A stretch of DNA of 64,000 nt from Nocardioides szechwanensis (GTDB taxonomy: Bacteria > Actinomycetota > Actinomycetes > Propionibacteriales > Nocardioidaceae). Shown here in pieces: positions 60,738 to 64,000 of the stretch (within the stretch, counting starts at the first letter, position 1; each line of letters starts with the position of its first letter). The translations under genes and the position numbers were made by a program. The stretch lies in NCBI RefSeq assembly GCF_900103935.1, contig NZ_FNIC01000002.1:1-64000 (forward strand), in the 5' to 3' direction. The notes under the pieces were generated by a model. The model saw only the letters and a list, made by a program, of their open reading frames with translations, had not been told where the DNA came from and ran no database searches.

Positions 60738-61628
60738 CTAGCCGCAGACGATGAGCGCGGCGGCGACGAGCGCCGCCCAGACCAGCTCGGCGAGCCCCGT
60801 CTGCTGGAGCACGGGGATCAGGGCCGGGCCGGTGGCACCACCGAGGACCGTGCGCACCCCCGGCAGCGCGACCACGAGGAACGCCAGTCCCACGAGCACG
60901 CACCACGACGTCGCCACCGCGACGGCGACCACGGCGGCGGCCGCCGCGAGCACGAGCAGCAGGTAGAGCGCGCGGGTGCGCTGCTCGCCGAGTCGTACGG
61001 CGAGGGTGCGCTTGCCGGCGACGGTGTCGGTGGGGATGTCGCGCAGGTTGTTGACGACGAGGATCGCGCAGGCCAGGGCGCCGATGCCGATGCCGGCGTA
61101 GAGCGCCGGCCAGAGCCACGACTCGGTCTGCACGTACGTCGTACCGACGACCGCGACCAGGCCGAAGAAGACGAAGACCATCACCTCGCCGAGGCCGAGG
61201 TAGCCGTAGGGGGTCGAGCCGCCGGTGTAGAACCACGCGGCGAGGACCGCGACCGCGCCCACCGCAACCAGCCACCACGCCGTGGTGGCGGCCAGCACCA
61301 GCCCAGCGGCGCCCGCGACGGCGAACGCCAGGAACGCAGCCCGCTTGACCGCACCGGGTGACGCGGCGCCCGAGCCCACGAGGCGCATCGGCCCGACCCG
61401 GTCGTCGTCGGTGCCGCGGATGCCGTCGGAGTAGTCGTTGGCGTAGTTGACCGCGACCTGCAGGGCCAGGCTCACCACCAGCGCGAGCAGCGCCTTCCAC
61501 CACACGCCCTGCCAGTCGTCCCAGGCTCCGTCGTACGCCGCCACGCCGGTGCCGGCGAGCACCGGAGCGACCGCGGCGGGCAGCGTGCGGGGTCGCGCGC
61601 CGGCGATCCAGTCAGCAGGGGTGGCCAC
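60738..61628 (-). CDS. menA: MenA: 1,4-dihydroxy-2-naphthoate polyprenyltransferase
   Basis: A 296-aa UbiA-family prenyltransferase with about nine TM helices that joins a polyprenyl chain to DHNA in menaquinone synthesis. The two Asp-rich metal motifs are NYANDYSDGIRGTDDDR (about 70-86) and NNLRDIPTDTVAGKRTLAVRLG (about 190-211). GTG at 61628 (VATPADWIAGARPRTLP) is preferred, since upstream residues of the longer frame are not protein-like. It is divergent from menE across 198 bp. Confidence 0.95.
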   Translation of the reverse strand: MATPADWIAGARPRTLPAAVAPVLAGTGVAAYDGAWDDWQGVWWKALLALVVSLALQVAVNYANDYSDGIRGTDDDRVGPMRLVGSGAASPGAVKRAAFLAFAVAGAAGLVLAATTAWWLVAVGAVAVLAAWFYTGGSTPYGYLGLGEVMVFVFFGLVAVVGTTYVQTESWLWPALYAGIGIGALACAILVVNNLRDIPTDTVAGKRTLAVRLGEQRTRALYLLLVLAAAAAVVAVAVATSWCVLVGLAFLVVALPGVRTVLGGATGPALIPVLQQTGLAELVWAALVAAALIVCG

Positions 61629-61671
61629 GAGGGTCGATTCAACAGGATCAGTGCCCCGCGCCCGAAGTCCT

Positions 61672-61688
61672 GGCGCGCTTCGCGCGCC
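61672..61688. repeat. Small GC-rich hairpin in the menA-menE gap
   Basis: GGCGCGC-TTC-GCGCGCC, 7-bp arms, 44 bp upstream of the menA start. It could be a 5'-UTR structure of menA or a terminator-like relic. Confidence 0.4.
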
Positions 61689-61813
61689 CATGGCACGCAC
61701 CTCGCTGCGTTGCCGACGCTCAGCAGACGACCCCGGTATGCCCTCGCGCCGCCGCCTTGCGAGGCCCACACCCTGAGCACGCCCACCGCATCACGACTTC
61801 GAACACGAGGCAC

Positions 61814-61819
61814 TAGCGT
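61814..61819 (+). promoter_or_regulatory. -10 element of the menECD operon
   Basis: TAGCGT, 7 nt, ATG at 61827; it fixes the menE start over an upstream in-frame candidate. Confidence 0.55.
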
Positions 61820-61826
61820 CTCTCAC

Positions 61827-62822
61827 ATGGACAACGGGGTCGTCGCCGCGCTCCGGCGCTGGCTCGACGCACCGGGCGAGCCGGAGCCGTGGGTCGTCGA
61901 GACCTCCGGCTCGACCGGCCGGCCCAAGCGGGTGCTCCTGTCGCGCCGCGCGGTGCTCGCGTCCGTGGCCGCCTCCGAGCGCCGCGTGGGAGCCAGCGGC
62001 GTGTGGGTGCTCGCGCTCCCGGCGTCGTACGTCGCGGGCGTGCAGGTCATCTGCCGCTCGCTGGTCGCCGGGCACGAGCCGCTCCTCGACGCGGCCTGGC
62101 CCCGGGAGGGCACCTGGTTCACCTCGCTGGTGCCCACCCAGCTCCACCGGCTGCTCGACGACCCGGACCAGCGTGGCCAGGTGGCGGCACTGCGTACCGC
62201 GCACACGATTCTGCTCGGCGGCGGGCCGATCGATCCCGCGCTGCGAGCCCGCGCCGAGCACGAGGGCCTGCGCCTGGTCGCGACGTACGGCTCCGCCGAG
62301 ACCGCGGGCGGCTGCGTCTACGACGGCATGCCGCTCGACGGCGTCGCGGTGGCGATCGGGCCGGAGGGGCGGATCCGGATCGGCGGCCCCACCCTGTTCG
62401 ACGGCTACCAGGACGATCCCGAGCTGACCGCGCGGACGCTGGTCGACGGCTGGTTCCTCACCTCCGACGCCGGCCGCCTCGACGACGACGGACGGCTCCA
62501 AGTGCTCGGCCGGCTCGACGACATGGTGGTGAGCGGCGGGGTCAACGTGCCCGCCGCCGCGGTGGCCGCCCGCCTGCGCGAGCACCCCGACGTACGCGCC
62601 GCCGAGGTGCTCGGCGTACCCGACGAGGAGTGGGGGAGCCGGGTGGTGGCGTTCGTCGTGGGCGACGTGGCGCTCGACGACGCCCGCGCCTTCGTGGCCG
62701 AGCGGCACCCGCGGTCGTGGGCGCCGCGCCAGCTGGTCGCGCTCGAGGCCCTGCCGCTGCTCGGCAACGGCAAGCCCGACCGGCTCGCCCTCCAGGACCT
62801 CGCCCTCCAGGAGCACGCATGA
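61827..62822 (+). CDS. menE: MenE: o-succinylbenzoate-CoA ligase
   Basis: A 331-aa adenylate-forming enzyme, shorter than the roughly 450-490 aa of E. coli and Bacillus MenE but usual for actinobacteria. The AMP-binding loop VETSGSTGRPKRVLLS is at 24-39. ATYGSAETAGG, DGWFLTSDAGRLDDDG and the hinge GRLDDMVVSGG follow, and the C-terminal lysine is in PLLGNGKPDR. It activates o-succinylbenzoate with ATP and CoA. Its stop overlaps menC as ATGA. Confidence 0.95.
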   Translation: MDNGVVAALRRWLDAPGEPEPWVVETSGSTGRPKRVLLSRRAVLASVAASERRVGASGVWVLALPASYVAGVQVICRSLVAGHEPLLDAAWPREGTWFTSLVPTQLHRLLDDPDQRGQVAALRTAHTILLGGGPIDPALRARAEHEGLRLVATYGSAETAGGCVYDGMPLDGVAVAIGPEGRIRIGGPTLFDGYQDDPELTARTLVDGWFLTSDAGRLDDDGRLQVLGRLDDMVVSGGVNVPAAAVAARLREHPDVRAAEVLGVPDEEWGSRVVAFVVGDVALDDARAFVAERHPRSWAPRQLVALEALPLLGNGKPDRLALQDLALQEHA

Positions 62823-63784
62823 TCGAGGTCTTCGCCGTCCCGATGCGTACCCGCTTCCGGGGAGTCACCGTCCGCGAGGGCGTGCTGCTCCGCGGCGCCG
62901 CGGGGTGGGGGGAGTGGAGCCCGTTCCTGGAGTACGACGCCGCGGTCGCCGAGCCCTGGCTGCGCTGCGCCGAGGAGGCGGCCGCGGGCGACTGGCCCGC
63001 GCCGCGGCGCGACTCGGTGCCGGTCAACGTGACCGTGCCCGCCGTCGGACCCGAGCAGGCGCACGCGATCGTCTGCGCGGGTGGCTGCCGGACCGCGAAG
63101 GTGAAGGTGGCCGAGCCCGGCCAGACCCTCGCCGACGACCAGGCCCGGCTGGAGGCGGTGCGCGACGCGCTCGGGCGCGACGGCGCGGTGCGGATCGACG
63201 CCAACGGCGGCTGGTCGATCGACGAGGCGGTCGCCGCCATCGCCGTGCTCGACCGGGCCGCGGGCGGCCTGGAGTACGTCGAGCAGCCGAGTGCGAGCGT
63301 CGAGGACCTGGCCGCCGTACGCCGCCGGGTCGCCGTACCGATCGCGGCCGACGAGTCGATCCGCCGGGCCGCCGACCCCTACCGGGTGCGCGACCTCGGG
63401 GCCGCCGACATCGCGGTGCTTAAGGTGCAGCCGCTCGGCGGGGTGCGTGCGTGCCTGCGGATCGCCGAGGACATCGGCCTGCCGGTCGTGGTCTCGTCGG
63501 CGTTGGAGACCTCGGTCGGGATCGCCGCCGGGGTCGCGCTCGCGGCCGCGCTGCCGGACCTGCCCTACGCCTGCGGCCTGGCCACCGTGCAGCTGTTCAC
63601 GGCCGACGTGGTGTCCGACTCGCTGCTCCCGGTCGACGGAGCGATCGCGGTGCGCCGACCGCCGGTGGAGCCAGGCCTCCTCGCCGCGGTCGCTGCCGGC
63701 CCGGACCGGGTGGCTCACTGGGAGGCCCGGCTGGCCGAGGTCCGGGCGCTGCGGCACGATCTGGGGCAGGATCGTCGCTCGTGA
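62819..63784 (+). CDS. menC: MenC: o-succinylbenzoate synthase
   Basis: A 321-aa enolase-superfamily enzyme that dehydrates SHCHC to o-succinylbenzoate. [10 protein letters not shown] (base Lys), [17 protein letters not shown] and AADESIRR supply the three metal acids. VLKVQPLGG holds the second Lys. It is coupled to both neighbours by 4-nt overlaps (ATGA before, GTGA after). Confidence 0.95.
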   Translation: MIEVFAVPMRTRFRGVTVREGVLLRGAAGWGEWSPFLEYDAAVAEPWLRCAEEAAAGDWPAPRRDSVPVNVTVPAVGPEQAHAIVCAGGCRTAKVKVAEPGQTLADDQARLEAVRDALGRDGAVRIDANGGWSIDEAVAAIAVLDRAAGGLEYVEQPSASVEDLAAVRRRVAVPIAADESIRRAADPYRVRDLGAADIAVLKVQPLGGVRACLRIAEDIGLPVVVSSALETSVGIAAGVALAAALPDLPYACGLATVQLFTADVVSDSLLPVDGAIAVRRPPVEPGLLAAVAAGPDRVAHWEARLAEVRALRHDLGQDRRS

Positions 63785-64000
63785 CCAACCCGTCGACGGA
63801 TCTTGCGCGTGCCGTGATGACCGCGCTGGTCGAGGCGGGTGTGCGTGAGGTCGTCGTGTCACCCGGGTCGCGCAACGCCCCGCTGTCCTTCGCGGCGCTC
63901 GCCGCGGCCGGGTCCGGAGCGGTCCGGCTGCACACCCGGATCGACGAGCGCAGCGGCGGCTTCCTGGCCCTCGGCCTGACCCGCAGCGGCTCCCGGGCGG
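63781..64000 (+). CDS. menD: MenD: SEPHCHC synthase, 5' part
   Basis: The first 73 codons of a ThDP-dependent enzyme that condenses 2-oxoglutarate with isochorismate. [29 protein letters not shown] and [19 protein letters not shown] match the MenD N-terminus (SPGSRNAPL and ERSxxFxALGL). GTG overlaps the menC stop; the gene continues past the window end. Confidence 0.95.
   Translation, partial: MTNPSTDLARAVMTALVEAGVREVVVSPGSRNAPLSFAALAAAGSGAVRLHTRIDERSGGFLALGLTRSGSRA

Overview
The window is high-GC, densely packed chromosomal DNA from an actinobacterium, most likely a member of the Nocardioidaceae (Nocardioides-like). The grounds are GC-rich codon third positions, many GTG starts, the synteny purF-purM-DUF3073-Leu/Val dehydrogenase, two DUF222/HNH genes, the menA/E/C/D and ResB/CcsB cytochrome c modules, and an actinobacterial-style paa cluster. 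This placement is inferred from gene content, not from a database search. No prophage, insertion sequence, CRISPR array or plasmid function was seen. Fifteen genes carry a TANNNT -10 hexamer only 6-7 nt before the start codon, so much of the window appears to be transcribed as leaderless mRNA.

Layout. 1-3.5 kb: the 3' part of a DUF222/HNH gene, a frameshifted remnant of an alpha/beta hydrolase-like gene, a new small gene, and an MFS exporter with its divergent TetR regulator. 3.5-6.2 kb: purL and an ArfB-like release factor. 6.2-12.8 kb: GNAT, SnoaL-like and lipoprotein-hydrolase genes, a two-TM protein, a head-to-head deletion scar of two broken genes, an ArsR/MFS pair sharing a perfect 20-bp palindrome, an SCP2-like gene and an M20 peptidase. 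12.9-22.8 kb: an FAD/NAD(P)-binding protein, a GAF histidine kinase, purF, purM, DUF3073, Val/Leu dehydrogenase, a Ser/Thr kinase, a sigma factor and a secreted CHRD-like protein. 23-26.2 kb: a large hybrid histidine kinase. 26.2-29.8 kb: a beta-propeller protein and a kinase/phospho-lyase fusion. 29.9-33 kb: an RsbQ-RsbP-like stress pair and an AlkZ-like protein.

34-41 kb: tRNA-Phe, then the phenylacetate cluster. paaZ plus an EthD-like gene run leftward and paaABCDE runs rightward from a shared promoter with a PaaR-type palindrome; a TetR gene closes the cluster. A solute-binding lipoprotein, tRNA-Glu and tRNA-Asp follow. 42.9-52.8 kb: a zincin, a crcB pair, an HATPase protein, NDH-2, a thioesterase, a GNAT, a complete DUF222/HNH gene, a repeat-rich membrane protein and an acyl-CoA dehydrogenase. 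52.9-64 kb: a lytic transglycosylase-like protein, then hemL, a histidine phosphatase and the cytochrome c biogenesis set (TlpA-like, CcdA, ResB, CcsB), then menA and menE-menC-menD, with menD cut by the window end.

The 54-64 kb block joins heme synthesis, cytochrome c maturation and menaquinone synthesis, that is, the respiratory chain. PaaABCE epoxidises phenylacetyl-CoA and PaaZ opens the ring. The most interesting little-described items are the kinase/phospho-lyase fusion with its propeller neighbour, the RsbQP-like pair, the in-frame repeat inserted in the Val/Leu dehydrogenase gene, and the leaderless promoter architecture.
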